From positions 1 through 61,453 of the forward strand of contig DCFW01000004.1 in assembly GCA_002315435.1 (NCBI GenBank): a DNA stretch of 61,453 bases, given 5' to 3'. The translations under genes were made by a program, and so were the position numbers. This DNA comes from Bacteroidales bacterium UBA1794. Lineage in GTDB: Bacteria > Bacteroidota > Bacteroidia > Bacteroidales > Bacteroidaceae. Below the pieces are notes generated by a model. That model searched no databases, was not told the DNA's origin, and was given only the letters and a program-made list of their open reading frames with translations. This document shows positions 8,404-17,369 of the stretch, piece after piece. How positions within the stretch are numbered: position 1 is the stretch's first letter; each line of letters opens with the position of its first letter.

Positions 8404-8628
8404 ATGGCCATGGAAACATCAACTATCGGAAAAAATGCCGGAATTGTATGGCAGGTGTTGAACAACACTTATGAGATGAGCTTTGAAAAACTTCTTGATC
8501 AATCTGGTTTGTCAAGAGATGAAGTTTTATTAGCTATAGGGTGGTTAGCGCGAGAGAATAAAATCGTATTCATAAACAACAAATGTGAAGAGATTAAATT
8601 CTGTCTGGATAAAAACTTTTATTTTTAA
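8404..8628 (+). CDS. Small winged helix-turn-helix protein (DUF2582 family)
   Basis: A 74-residue, single-domain protein of the DUF2582 winged-helix family common in Bacteroidetes. The order is helix (residues 8-20), helix-turn-helix around LLDQSGLSRDEVLLAIGWLA (about 30-50), then a beta-wing (KIVFINNKCEEIKFCL). It has no effector or sensor domain. The family is annotated as DNA-binding, but the regulated genes are unknown. ATG at 8404 is used; Met3 is an alternative start. The gene is monocistronic, with a promoter upstream and a shared hairpin terminator downstream. Confidence 0.8.
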   Translation: MAMETSTIGKNAGIVWQVLNNTYEMSFEKLLDQSGLSRDEVLLAIGWLARENKIVFINNKCEEIKFCLDKNFYF

Positions 8629-8650
8629 GAATCCTGCTAATATAAGGTAA

Positions 8651-8695
8651 ATATGCCTGCTTATAGAATTAACTTATAGGCAGACATATTTTTAT
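8651..8695. terminator. Bidirectional terminator between winged-helix gene and FadL-type porin
   Basis: The hairpin pairs CTGCTTATA with TATAGGCAG (one G-U wobble) inside an outer ATATG/CATAT pairing, followed by TTTTTAT on the plus strand. It separates two convergent genes. Confidence 0.6.
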
Positions 8696-8704
8696 CATTA
8701 TTAA

Positions 8705-10183
8705 TTATAGGTCATAGTCAATGCCTATGCCGAATACTTTATTTGTACGGGTATATTCATCTTTACCTTTTATTCCAGTATTGTTGTAGTTTGAACTTTC
8801 TTTGGTATATGTGCCATAATTTGTCTGAAAATACGCTACATTAGCCCTTATATGGTTATTGATCTTGAATTTGCATCCGAATCCTATTGAATAGGAATTT
8901 ACATAAAAACTCATATCCTCTTGGAATTTATCGGTTGCACCATAGTTGGTTTTCTGATAACCCGCGCTCACTGTAGTGTTCTTAGTAAGGTCATACTCCA
9001 CACCCGCCAAATATTCATCCGTTCCACTGCTTAGGTATTTTTGACGATCATTGGCCATACTCGCACTTTTATCGTAGTAATGGTGATAACCTGCTGATAG
9101 ATGCAATTGAGGTAAAACGCTGTATGAAGCACCCAATGTAAGCAAAGCCGGAATGTCACTAGGAGTATTCACTCCATCATCGTAAGCAGCGATACCTGTG
9201 GTATTTTGTGATTGGTTTTGAATATTCAATTTTGTTATAAATTCATATTTCACACCAAAGTTAAAGGGACCTGTCTTGTAATCAATGCCTAATATTGGTG
9301 TTACACCCCAACCTGTTTGATCGCAATCAAGTTCTTTGTCTGCAGTATTTTGTGCAACGGCAGCAGCCGTTTGGGCCAATGTCGTATATACTGCAGCCGT
9401 TTTCGCGTCCCCTGCAGTCTGATATTGTGTTGCATAAGCAGCCATATCAGTGGACATCTTTGTGAAATAGGTATTTAGTGGAATTAATGTCGTACCGTTA
9501 TCTAAGTTTGCACTAATGTTTTTAACGTATCCAAAATAGTGGTTAGAGACATAGTTGACACGCAGTCCTGCAAATCCAGATAAGTGTTGGTTGAAACGAT
9601 AGGCTGCACCTAAATTCAATCCGAATATGTATTGACGACCTTGCATATAAGTGTTGTAGCTGTATTGTGTTGCTGCTAATCCTGGTTGATTTAGCTTTGT
9701 AGAATAGCTAGTCAATAATGCAGGTATCACAGCTATTTGAGATTCGAAAGATGGCAGACCTTCATTGAATGTGGCTTTTCCACCACCGCCGGTTAAAGCA
9801 AAGCTACTGCTGAATGTCCATTTATTATTTAGTTTATAAACGGCATAGATGCTAGGAATAAATGGTGCCGAAGCTACTCCTTTATATTTCTTTGTACCGT
9901 CAGCCGTTGCACTACCATTTGCGTTGCTCGCGAATGGTGCGAATGTGGAAGTGATATTTCTGTTTTGATATGCACTTTGCCCGTTGAATGAGAAATGCCA
10001 GCCTTCAGTCATGAATGAAATACCTGCGGGATTTGAGTAAACAGCGTCTATTTCCGTAGATGCATCACGTGCAGGATTTCGCAAGAAAGATACATGTTGG
10101 TTGGTATTTGTGAGAATACCTCCTGCAGAAGCAGAGGTAGTGATGGCAGCTATTGCCATCGATAAGGTGAATAATTTTTTCAT
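8705..10183 (-). CDS. OmpP1/FadL-family outer-membrane transporter
   Basis: A 492-residue outer-membrane beta-barrel of the FadL family, which lets long-chain fatty acids and other hydrophobic molecules cross the outer membrane. The start MKKLFTLSMAIAAITTSASA (ATG at 10183) gives a classical signal peptide; a start 11 codons upstream would add a non-signal segment. The mature N-terminus is followed by the family's N-proximal region with NPAGISF, and the chain ends in a barrel strand (VFGIGIDYDL). The central part is Tyr/Asn-rich. It has its own promoter and is separated from fabD upstream by a strong hairpin. Cargo is not certain. Confidence 0.85.
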   Translation of the reverse strand: MKKLFTLSMAIAAITTSASAGGILTNTNQHVSFLRNPARDASTEIDAVYSNPAGISFMTEGWHFSFNGQSAYQNRNITSTFAPFASNANGSATADGTKKYKGVASAPFIPSIYAVYKLNNKWTFSSSFALTGGGGKATFNEGLPSFESQIAVIPALLTSYSTKLNQPGLAATQYSYNTYMQGRQYIFGLNLGAAYRFNQHLSGFAGLRVNYVSNHYFGYVKNISANLDNGTTLIPLNTYFTKMSTDMAAYATQYQTAGDAKTAAVYTTLAQTAAAVAQNTADKELDCDQTGWGVTPILGIDYKTGPFNFGVKYEFITKLNIQNQSQNTTGIAAYDDGVNTPSDIPALLTLGASYSVLPQLHLSAGYHHYYDKSASMANDRQKYLSSGTDEYLAGVEYDLTKNTTVSAGYQKTNYGATDKFQEDMSFYVNSYSIGFGCKFKINNHIRANVAYFQTNYGTYTKESSNYNNTGIKGKDEYTRTNKVFGIGIDYDL

Positions 10184-10213
10184 CTTCGTTTTTGCGTTAT
10201 TATTAATAGGACG

Positions 10214-10221
10214 CAAAGGTA
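10214..10221 (-). promoter_or_regulatory. -7 promoter box for the FadL-type gene
   Basis: The minus strand reads TACCTTTG, about 31 bp before the start codon. The expected -33 region lies within the stem of the fabD terminator hairpin. Confidence 0.6.
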
Positions 10222-10230
10222 TAATAAAAT

Positions 10231-10276
10231 AGGTGAAAAATAAAACTGTTTCAAAAGAAACTTTTATTTTTCACCT
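10231..10276 (-). terminator. Long hairpin terminator downstream of fabD
   Basis: AGGTGAAAAATAAAA (10231-10245) pairs with TTTTATTTTTCACCT (10262-10276), extended by GTTTC/GAAAC around a short loop. It lies between the fabD stop and the FadL-type promoter and overlaps that promoter's upstream element. Confidence 0.65.
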
Positions 10277-10314
10277 ATTCCATTACAGAAGAGGAGTATT
10301 CTCATTCATAAAAA

Positions 10315-11202
10315 TTAGACGATTCCATGTGCATCAACGCTGTTGTCAATCTTCTTTATTAAACCTTGTAACACTTTTCCTGGTCCGCATTCAATAAATT
10401 CATTAGCACCGTCTGCCACCATATTTTTTATGGTTTGTGTCCATTTGACACTGCTGGTTAATTGTGCAATTAAGTTTGCCTTTATTTTATCAGGATCTGT
10501 TTCAGGTAATGCGTCAACATTCTGATAGATAGGACATACAGGGTGGCTGAATGTAGTTTTCTTGATTGCAGCCTCCAGTTCATTTTTAGCAGGTTGCATG
10601 AGAGGTGAATGAAAAGCTCCGCCCACGTTCAATACTAATGCACGTTTTGCACCTGCTGCTTTTAGTTCTTCGCAAGCCTTATTGATAGCATTGATATCTC
10701 CTGATATTACTATTTGTCCCGGGCAATTGAAATTAGCCGGTACACATACTTCTCCATTTACATTGTGTTTGGCACAAATTTCTTCCACTTTTTCATCAGC
10801 CAATGCAATGATGGCAGCCATTGTAGAAGGAGTAGCTTCACAAGCTTTTTGCATAGCCATGGCACGTGCATATACTAAATTCAATCCATCTTCAAAAGAA
10901 AGAGCTCCTGCTGTTACTAATGCAGAAAATTCTCCTAAAGAGTGACCGGCAGTCATGTCCGGTTGAAATTGATCCCCTAAGCAAAGGGCAGAAATAACAG
11001 AATGCAGGAATACAGCAGGTTGTGTCACTTTTGTTTGGCGTAGTTCCTCATCTGTTCCATTGAACATGATGTCTGTGATACGATAACCTAGTATGCCGTT
11101 GGCTTTTTCAAACAATTCTTTTGCAAGTGGAGAATTGTCGTATAAATCTTTTCCCATTCCAACGAATTGGGCCCCTTGTCCGGGAAATACGTATGCTCTC
11201 AT
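10315..11202 (-). CDS. fabD: Malonyl-CoA:ACP transacylase
   Basis: FabD loads malonyl groups from CoA to acyl carrier protein for type II fatty acid synthesis in the cytoplasm. The 295-residue protein has the N-terminal GQGAQFVGMG motif, the nucleophile in GHSLGE (Ser88), and the catalytic-His segment GGAFHSPLM near residue 200. Length and motifs are typical of stand-alone FabD. It has its own consensus promoter 29 bp upstream of the start and a terminator downstream, so it is probably monocistronic. Confidence 0.97.
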   Translation of the reverse strand: MRAYVFPGQGAQFVGMGKDLYDNSPLAKELFEKANGILGYRITDIMFNGTDEELRQTKVTQPAVFLHSVISALCLGDQFQPDMTAGHSLGEFSALVTAGALSFEDGLNLVYARAMAMQKACEATPSTMAAIIALADEKVEEICAKHNVNGEVCVPANFNCPGQIVISGDINAINKACEELKAAGAKRALVLNVGGAFHSPLMQPAKNELEAAIKKTTFSHPVCPIYQNVDALPETDPDKIKANLIAQLTSSVKWTQTIKNMVADGANEFIECGPGKVLQGLIKKIDNSVDAHGIV

Positions 11203-11230
11203 TTATTTAAAATTTTAAAATTAGTGGCGA

Positions 11231-11262
11231 CAAATATAATGAATGTAAATTAAATACACAAA
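11231..11262 (-). promoter_or_regulatory. Promoter of fabD
   Basis: The minus strand shows TTTG (11259-11262), 20 nt, then TATATTTG (11231-11238). This is a full match to the Bacteroides -33/-7 consensus, immediately after the stop codon of the upstream HAD gene. Confidence 0.8.
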
Positions 11263-11266
11263 CCTA

Positions 11267-12040
11267 TCAGATAATTCCGAAATGTTTTAATGCGTATTCA
11301 ATACCTTCTTCATCAACGGATCTGGTTACAAAATCGGCTGATTGTTTTACTTTATCTTCTGCATTGCCCATTGCAACGCCTATCCCAGTGTGTTCCAACA
11401 TCGGTATATCGTTTCCTCCATCACCGAATGCCATTGTTTCGTCTATCCCTATGCCGAAATATTCAATCATTTTGTCGACACCTACTTGTTTACTGCTTCC
11501 GTGTGGCACTACATCACTGAATAATGGACTCCATCTTGCTGAATCGCATCCAGGGATGACTCTCATCACGTCCTCTTGTTTTTCAATGGGGAAGAATGCA
11601 ATGAGTTGCATCACCTCGTCATCTGCCCATGAGTGTAAGTCTACAATCGGTACATTCACAAAGTCGAGTTGTTCTTGCATGGCTGTTACATCCTCACGTA
11701 TGAAGTTCAGCCCCAATGTATGTTCTTTTACAAACATCATCGGCAATGGGTGCTTGTCGCTATAGTCAAGTATGGCATGTATGTCTTTTTTGTCTATAGC
11801 TCTTTTATAAATAAGTTCGTTATGATCAGCATAGCATAATCCACCGTTTAAAGTCATGTACCCGTCAAATTGGGCATTGCCTAGGTTGTTGATCGCAGTT
11901 TTATGTCTTCCTGATGCCACAAATACCTTTATTCCATTTTTACGGACTTTATCCAAAGCTTCACAAGTACGTTGTGAGATGACATGGGTATTGAAACTAA
12001 CCATTGTTCCATCAATATCTAAAAAGATTGCTTTAATCAT
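11267..12040 (-). CDS. Cof-type HAD-IIB family phosphatase
   Basis: A 257-residue haloacid dehalogenase superfamily hydrolase, probably dephosphorylating a small sugar or cofactor phosphate. Motif I is FLDIDGTM (the two Asp at residues 8 and 10), motif II is VASGR, and motif IV is GDGGNDIPML with the C2B cap between. This is the Cof/YidA arrangement. The start codon overlaps the ansA stop codon by one base (TAATG), so it is translationally coupled to ansA. Substrate is not predictable. Confidence 0.9.
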   Translation of the reverse strand: MIKAIFLDIDGTMVSFNTHVISQRTCEALDKVRKNGIKVFVASGRHKTAINNLGNAQFDGYMTLNGGLCYADHNELIYKRAIDKKDIHAILDYSDKHPLPMMFVKEHTLGLNFIREDVTAMQEQLDFVNVPIVDLHSWADDEVMQLIAFFPIEKQEDVMRVIPGCDSARWSPLFSDVVPHGSSKQVGVDKMIEYFGIGIDETMAFGDGGNDIPMLEHTGIGVAMGNAEDKVKQSADFVTRSVDEEGIEYALKHFGII

Positions 12041-13077
12041 TATTCTGTTATTTCTCCTGTAAGTGATATATTCATTTTTCTTCTCACCTCATCGTATGAT
12101 AATCCGTGTCCTAGCAGAAACATTAATTTGGTGATAGCCGATTCAGGTGTGCTGTCATGTCCGCTTATTACGCCGGCATCAATTAGTTGTAATCCTGTCT
12201 CATATCGTTTCATTTCCACGGTACCAGCTTGGCATTGGGTGATATTGACGACAATGATGCCTCTGCTTGTTGCCTCTTTTAGTAAGCGCATTAGCCATTC
12301 TTTCTGTGGCGCATTTCCTGATCCGTAGGTCTTTAGTACCACGGCCTTCAACCCTGGAACATTAAGTAAAGCGGAAAGAATGTTTTCTTGCAATCCCGGA
12401 AATAATGTAATTACTACCACATTTGTGTCAAATACATAGTGAGGGTGGAAGGGTTTGCTCAGATCGGGACGTCTGATCTGGCTTGTATTGTATTTTATAT
12501 GCACACCGGCTCTAGCAAGTACCGGATAGTTGAATGAATGGAAAGCATTGAAATTTTCCGCATTCATTTTTGTTGTTCTATTGCCTCTCATCAAGTGGCT
12601 ATCAAAAAAGATACAAACCTCAGGTACAACAGGCATGTCATCTTTATCTTTTGCTGCCGCTATTTCAATAGCAGTTAATAGATTTTCTTTTCCGTCTGTT
12701 CTTAGTTTGCCGATAGGCAATTGCGAACCGGTCAGAATAACCGGTTTCCCCAGATTCTCAAGCATAAAGCTTAATGCTGATGCCGTGTAAGACATTGTAT
12801 CTGTTCCGTGCAGTATTACGAATCCATCGTAATAATCGTAATTATATTTAATGATTCTTACTAATTTGCTCCATAATGGTGGTTCCATATCTGAAGAATC
12901 GATAGGAGGGTCAAATTGATAAGATGAAATGCGATATTTGAATTTCTTTAATTCCGGTACATGTTGAGCTAGTTTGTCGAAGTCAAAGTTTTCTAGCGCG
13001 CCCGTTTCCTGGTTTTCTATCATACCGATGGTACCACCGGTGTAAATTAGCAATACTGAAGGATATTTCTTGTACAT
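12040..13077 (-). CDS. ansA: Type I (cytoplasmic) L-asparaginase
   Basis: This 345-residue enzyme hydrolyses L-asparagine to aspartate and ammonia. It carries the two asparaginase signatures: YTGGTIGMIEN near the N-terminus with the catalytic Thr, and LHGTDTMSYTASALSFML near residue 90. There is no signal peptide, which fits the cytoplasmic type I form. It begins a two-gene unit with the HAD phosphatase and has a TAACTTTG box upstream, with a hairpin in the 5' leader. Confidence 0.93.
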   Translation of the reverse strand: MYKKYPSVLLIYTGGTIGMIENQETGALENFDFDKLAQHVPELKKFKYRISSYQFDPPIDSSDMEPPLWSKLVRIIKYNYDYYDGFVILHGTDTMSYTASALSFMLENLGKPVILTGSQLPIGKLRTDGKENLLTAIEIAAAKDKDDMPVVPEVCIFFDSHLMRGNRTTKMNAENFNAFHSFNYPVLARAGVHIKYNTSQIRRPDLSKPFHPHYVFDTNVVVITLFPGLQENILSALLNVPGLKAVVLKTYGSGNAPQKEWLMRLLKEATSRGIIVVNITQCQAGTVEMKRYETGLQLIDAGVISGHDSTPESAITKLMFLLGHGLSYDEVRRKMNISLTGEITE

Positions 13078-13080
13078 GAG

Positions 13081-13104
13081 GCATCAGTTTGTTTGATCTG
13101 ATGC
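13081..13104. other. Hairpin in the ansA 5' leader
   Basis: GCATCAG (13081-13087) and CTGATGC (13098-13104) form a perfect 7-bp dyad around a 10-nt loop, between the -7 box and the ansA start. It could affect translation or be an operator. No function is shown. Confidence 0.4.
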
Positions 13105-13111
13105 AAAGTTA
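13104..13111 (-). promoter_or_regulatory. -7 promoter box for ansA
   Basis: The minus strand reads TAACTTTG, fitting TAnnTTTG, 26 bp before the start codon. No clear -33 box. Confidence 0.55.
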
Positions 13112-13191
13112 CATATTTTTAGCATATTCCAATAAAATAGAGCTTTAGTTTTATCAAATGCTTCTCTTTTATTGATGTTTTTGCAAGATAA

Positions 13192-14295
13192 TTATTCTTT
13201 TTTCAACTCGTTAAAATAATAGTCAAGTAACTTTTTGGCAGCAGTGAATGATGTAACATTTCCTTCAAGTACTAGTTTTTCCTCTTCGTTAATCATCTTT
13301 GAGATCTTTTCGTTTTGAAAGAAACTGTCACGAAGATGCTGGTTAATGGTCTCATACATCCAGTATTTGTTTTGCTGGCTTCTGCGTGTTTCAAAGTATC
13401 CGTTATCTTTAACGAAAGCAACGTACTCGTGAATCATCTCCCATATTTCTTTTATTCCTGTATGGTAGAAACCTGAGTAGCATAATACTTTAGGTATCCA
13501 ACCGCTGTCTGGAGCTGGAAATAAGTGTAGGGCGTTTCTAAATTGTGTAGCAGCTAAATTCGCCGGTTCTATATTATCACCATCGGCTTTGTTTATTATT
13601 ATTCCATCAGCCATCTCCATGATTCCCCGCTTTATTCCTTGAAGTTCATCACCCGTACCGGCTAGTTGGATAAGTAAAAAGAAGTCAACCATAGAGTGTA
13701 CGGCTGTTTCGCTTTGTCCTACACCCACGGTCTCTACAAATATCTTATCAAATCCGGCTGCCTCACATAGAATAATGCTTTCACGTGTCTTTCTTGCTAC
13801 ACCGCCTAAAGAACCGGCTGCAGGGCTGGGACGTATGAAAGAGTTAGGATGTATGGCTAAACTCTCCATACGGGTTTTGTCACCCAAGATGCTTCCCTTG
13901 CTTCGTTCGCTGCTAGGGTCAATTGCCAGAACGGCTAGTTTACCTCCATACTGTTCCAATACATGTGTACCAAAGATATCAATAGAGGTACTTTTCCCGG
14001 CTCCAGGAACGCCACTAATACCAATTCTTATGGATTTTCCCGAATAAGGCAAACATCTTTCTATTACTTCTTGTGCTGTAGCTTGGTGATCGGGGCGTAC
14101 ACTTTCAATTAACGTAACTGCTTGTGAAAGAATTGTGATGTTTCCTTTCACAATACCTTCTACATAGTCGTTTACGCTCATTGGTTTGTGAGCAGCTTTA
14201 CGCTTTTTTAAGTATGGATTTACTGATGAGGGTGTTTCTACACCTTTATTAACGGCAAGTCCTTTGTATTCGGAACTATTCTCTGGATGTTCCAT
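13192..14295 (-). CDS. meaB: Methylmalonyl-CoA mutase-associated GTPase MeaB
   Basis: MeaB is a G-protein chaperone that loads and protects the adenosylcobalamin cofactor of methylmalonyl-CoA mutase, a key step in the succinate-propionate pathway of Bacteroides. The 367-residue protein has a Walker A GVPGAGKST near residue 100, the switch-like FVETVGVGQSE segment, and the NKADGDN specificity motif. The N-terminus has a 40-residue extension rich in Lys/Pro/Val. The mutase genes are not in this window. It starts 12 bp after the DUF1573 gene and is probably cotranscribed with it. Confidence 0.94.
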   Translation of the reverse strand: MEHPENSSEYKGLAVNKGVETPSSVNPYLKKRKAAHKPMSVNDYVEGIVKGNITILSQAVTLIESVRPDHQATAQEVIERCLPYSGKSIRIGISGVPGAGKSTSIDIFGTHVLEQYGGKLAVLAIDPSSERSKGSILGDKTRMESLAIHPNSFIRPSPAAGSLGGVARKTRESIILCEAAGFDKIFVETVGVGQSETAVHSMVDFFLLIQLAGTGDELQGIKRGIMEMADGIIINKADGDNIEPANLAATQFRNALHLFPAPDSGWIPKVLCYSGFYHTGIKEIWEMIHEYVAFVKDNGYFETRRSQQNKYWMYETINQHLRDSFFQNEKISKMINEEEKLVLEGNVTSFTAAKKLLDYYFNELKKE

Positions 14296-14307
14296 AAGCG
14301 CATAGAG

Positions 14308-15375
14308 TTATTGGTTTATCTTTATATCTATCATCACCATTGGTCGCAAAGGTGAGTTGGTAATTATCAATACTTTCGTCTTTCCTCTGTAACGTTTCAG
14401 CCATTTAGACGATACACCTATTTTTATGGGAGTGGTCTCGCCGGGAGCTAGAGAACGTTTCTTTAAATACACGCTGACACCGGGATTGAATACTTGCAGT
14501 TTCTCCACAGTCAGTTTTGCTTTACCCGTATTAGTAAGCAAGATCACGCTTTTCCTAGTTCCTCTTGTGAAATTAGTTAATTTAATTTCGGTTGAAGATA
14601 TTTTCACGTTGGGAGCTTTTGCAAGCTGTTCTTCCGTCCATGAAGTGAACTCAGGCAAAAGAATGCTTGATATATCAATTTCATTTTCTTTACTTACTTT
14701 ATCTCCTGGGTATCTGGCTAAATAAACTGAAGTCTGGGTCAATCCATAGTCAGGCAGCTTGCGTGTGTCTAGTGTGAGAGTAATCATTCCTTTTCTTCCA
14801 TGACTTAGAAGACGCGGCTTAGCTTCCATTTTCAAATATGGAGGCAAGTGCATCAATAAAACTTCAGCAACTTTGTCCGCCGAGTTGGTCAATTGGATGA
14901 TAGCTTTAGGCATATCTCCCTTATTGGCAGGTTCGAATTCTATAGATCTGGTATCTAATAGAATGTTACCAATAGAGTAGGGTAATTGTGATTTGTAATT
15001 AACTACATCTACGGCTACTTCTCCTTTAAGACCTACACGGGTCAATCGAGTTTCTGCATTGCTATAGATGTTTATGTATTTATAAAATCGTCCCATCATC
15101 TTTGCATCAAATGTCACTTTTACCACACCGGTTTTTCCTGATTCTATAGGAGCTTTCGTCCAACTGGCAATGGTGCATGCACAGGATGTAGTGACTTGAT
15201 TCAACACTAATGGGTCTTTTCCTGAGTTAGTAATGATGATTTCTTTTGAAACAGGTTTATTCCTATCGATAATACCGAAATCGTATACTGATTCACTTAC
15301 TGATATGTGTGCCTGAGCCCATCCGGTTACAGGTAAAATAGTTGAAAAAGCGAGTGCTAATATATATTGTTTCAT
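14308..15375 (-). CDS. Secreted DUF1573 protein
   Basis: A 355-residue exported protein with a clear signal peptide (MKQYILALAFSTILPVTGWA, about 20 residues). It is followed by Ig-like beta-sandwich domains of the DUF1573 type; the first contains the signature VTTSCACTIASW near residue 65, and related sandwich segments occur near residues 150-220 and 245-350. DUF1573 proteins are abundant in Bacteroidetes and are thought to be periplasmic or surface binding modules; the role is unknown. It is the first gene of a likely two-gene unit with meaB, with no obvious functional link. Confidence 0.85.
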   Translation of the reverse strand: MKQYILALAFSTILPVTGWAQAHISVSESVYDFGIIDRNKPVSKEIIITNSGKDPLVLNQVTTSCACTIASWTKAPIESGKTGVVKVTFDAKMMGRFYKYINIYSNAETRLTRVGLKGEVAVDVVNYKSQLPYSIGNILLDTRSIEFEPANKGDMPKAIIQLTNSADKVAEVLLMHLPPYLKMEAKPRLLSHGRKGMITLTLDTRKLPDYGLTQTSVYLARYPGDKVSKENEIDISSILLPEFTSWTEEQLAKAPNVKISSTEIKLTNFTRGTRKSVILLTNTGKAKLTVEKLQVFNPGVSVYLKKRSLAPGETTPIKIGVSSKWLKRYRGKTKVLIITNSPLRPMVMIDIKINQ

Positions 15376-15401
15376 TCAGATTCTGTTATTTCATTATTCA
15401 G

Positions 15402-15409
15402 CAAATGTA
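15402..15409 (-). promoter_or_regulatory. -7 promoter box for the DUF1573-meaB unit
   Basis: The minus strand reads TACATTTG, 26 bp before the start codon. No clear -33 box. Confidence 0.5.
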
Positions 15410-15460
15410 AGTGTTTCTGCCCATATAACACAGAGTTTTACAAATTTTATTATTCGTTAC

Positions 15461-16360
15461 TTAGTCAAGAATCATTCCTATAAATAATAGGATTGCCATG
15501 ATAAGCATGTTGCGCGAAGTCATTCCCAGTACACGGTTCAGTGCTTTCCCTTTTTTGATTTTTGACATTGTATTCCATGTGGAAATATGAGGAATCAGAT
15601 ACAATTGAGGTAATAGTGCAGCCCATAGATGCCCACCGATGGCGAAGCTCAAGCACATCCATGCTGCGAATAGTCCTAAGAACAAATAGAATGCTCTGCC
15701 GAAGGGCTCTCCGAACCTAACTACAAGGGTGCGTTTTCCACTTTGTGCATCTTGCTCGCGGTCGCGATAATTGTTGAGAACCAAAAGTGTATCCACAATC
15801 AAACCACATACAAGCGAGGCAATAATCATTTCCGGCGACCAGTCTAATGCTTGTACATAATAGGTGCCGCCTACAGGCACAAAACCAAAGAAGACCAGCA
15901 CCAATATGTCTCCCCATCCATTGTATGAGAGAGGATATGGTCCGGCTGTATATAGAAAAGCAAACAGAAGACACAATACACCTATTATAATTAGAATCCA
16001 TCCAGCGTATAAGAGCAACAAACAACCTATAGCACACGCGATCGTGCAGGTTAAGATGATGCCAATTTTCATTGCTTTGGGGGTGATCCATCCTTGTGAT
16101 GTGGCACGTTCGGGCCCCAATCGGTCTTCGTTTCTGTCAGTACCTTTCATATAATCAAACAAGTCATTGATGAAATTGGCCGCAATTTGCATCAAGAATG
16201 CAAAGAGGAAACAGATTATAGTAGGTACCCATTGGAAACATTGATCCATTACAGCGAGTCCTGTACCAATAAGTACAGGCGTTGCAGCTGCAGCTAGAGT
16301 CTTGGGACGTGCAGCCAGTATCCATGCTTCTATTGAATTTGTTTTTATCTCTTTTTCCAT
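15461..16360 (-). CDS. menA: 1,4-dihydroxy-2-naphthoate polyprenyltransferase
   Basis: MenA attaches the polyprenyl tail to 1,4-dihydroxy-2-naphthoate in the inner membrane, making demethylmenaquinone. The protein is a UbiA-superfamily membrane protein of 299 residues with about eight or nine hydrophobic helices. It has the first Asp-rich motif NDLFDYMKGTD and the second NNYRDREQDAQSGKRTL. The start MEKEIKTNS (ATG at 16360) is preferred because an upstream in-frame start would overlap the promoter. No other men genes are adjacent. Confidence 0.92.
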   Translation of the reverse strand: MEKEIKTNSIEAWILAARPKTLAAAATPVLIGTGLAVMDQCFQWVPTIICFLFAFLMQIAANFINDLFDYMKGTDRNEDRLGPERATSQGWITPKAMKIGIILTCTIACAIGCLLLLYAGWILIIIGVLCLLFAFLYTAGPYPLSYNGWGDILVLVFFGFVPVGGTYYVQALDWSPEMIIASLVCGLIVDTLLVLNNYRDREQDAQSGKRTLVVRFGEPFGRAFYLFLGLFAAWMCLSFAIGGHLWAALLPQLYLIPHISTWNTMSKIKKGKALNRVLGMTSRNMLIMAILLFIGMILD

Positions 16361-16390
16361 GACAATAGAACTTTTAATCTTAATTTTATG

Positions 16391-16398
16391 CAAAAGTA
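16391..16398 (-). promoter_or_regulatory. -7 promoter box for menA
   Basis: The minus strand reads TACTTTTG, 30 bp before the menA start. Confidence 0.55.
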
Positions 16399-16430
16399 CT
16401 TTTTTTCTTTATTACAAGTTTCAAAAATCT

Positions 16431-16438
16431 TACTTTTG
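16431..16438 (+). promoter_or_regulatory. -7 promoter box for the metallophosphoesterase gene
   Basis: TACTTTTG on the plus strand ends only 5 bp before the ATG at 16444. Transcription should therefore begin at or within a few bases of the start codon, which predicts a leaderless or nearly leaderless mRNA. Confidence 0.5.
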
Positions 16439-16443
16439 TTTCC

Positions 16444-17301
16444 ATGAAAAAGAATCTACTGATACTAATCTTTTTGCTGTGTGCCGGATTAGCAGCAGCA
16501 CAACAAATTACTCATAAGCGTGTTCATTTGCCTTTTAGTCATCCGGGTGTGACTAGGGTTAGGCAATATGATGTGTGGGGTAAAGATGTACCGAAGGCTT
16601 TTGACGGTTTCCGTATCGCTTTTATAAGTGACACACATTATAAAAGTAAGTTTACCCGCAAAGGATTGGCCTCGCTTACCAAAATGTTGCGTGCATTGCA
16701 ACCTGATTTATTGCTTATGGGAGGTGATTATCAAGAGGGATGTGAGTATGTGCCCGAACTGATGGATAGTATTGCTTCTGTCAAACCACCCTATGGCATT
16801 GACGGAGTGATGGGGAATAATGACTATGAGCGTTGTCACGATTCTATTGTATCTATTATGACGCATTTAGGAATGAAAGTTCTTGAGCATCAACTCGACA
16901 CGATTGTTCGTGATACTTCACGTATAATCATTGCAGGTGTTCGCAATCCGTTTGATTTAGTACACAATGGCGTTTCTCCGACGCTGAGCTTGCATCCGTC
17001 CGACTATGTGATATTGCTTACTCATACTCCTGATTATGTAGAAGAGGTGAACAATGCAAATACTGATTTGGCATTGGCAGGCCATACTCATGGAGGGCAG
17101 GTCACGCTGTTCGGCTTGTATGCTCCCATTGTGCCTTCGCATTACGGACAACGATTTCTGCGAGGTTTGAAATACTCCACGTCAGGTATTCCCATAATAA
17201 TAACGAATGGCATAGGCACGTCTGACATGAAACTTCGAATGTTTGCCCCTAGTGAAGTGGTGGTTGTAGTGCTTCATCCTTTTGTAATAAGTATGAAATA
17301 A
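16444..17301 (+). CDS. Exported calcineurin-like metallophosphoesterase
   Basis: A 285-residue enzyme with an N-terminal signal sequence (MKKNLLILIFLLCAGLAAA). The dimetal phosphoesterase motifs appear in order: ISDTHY (about 61), GGDYQEG (about 94), GVMGNNDYE (a variant of GNHE, about 120), LTHTPDY (about 195) and AGHTHGGQ (about 213). Related proteins include UDP-diacylglucosamine hydrolase-like and cell-envelope phosphoesterases; the substrate here is unknown. It is divergent from menA and lies upstream of a PafA-like phosphatase on the same strand. Confidence 0.88.
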   Translation: MKKNLLILIFLLCAGLAAAQQITHKRVHLPFSHPGVTRVRQYDVWGKDVPKAFDGFRIAFISDTHYKSKFTRKGLASLTKMLRALQPDLLLMGGDYQEGCEYVPELMDSIASVKPPYGIDGVMGNNDYERCHDSIVSIMTHLGMKVLEHQLDTIVRDTSRIIIAGVRNPFDLVHNGVSPTLSLHPSDYVILLTHTPDYVEEVNNANTDLALAGHTHGGQVTLFGLYAPIVPSHYGQRFLRGLKYSTSGIPIIITNGIGTSDMKLRMFAPSEVVVVVLHPFVISMK

Positions 17302-17369
17302 GAACGTACTTTTGGAGTGTTCTAATCCAGAATGTCCCGCTATTAATGGGAATATATTTCTAAAGTTAT

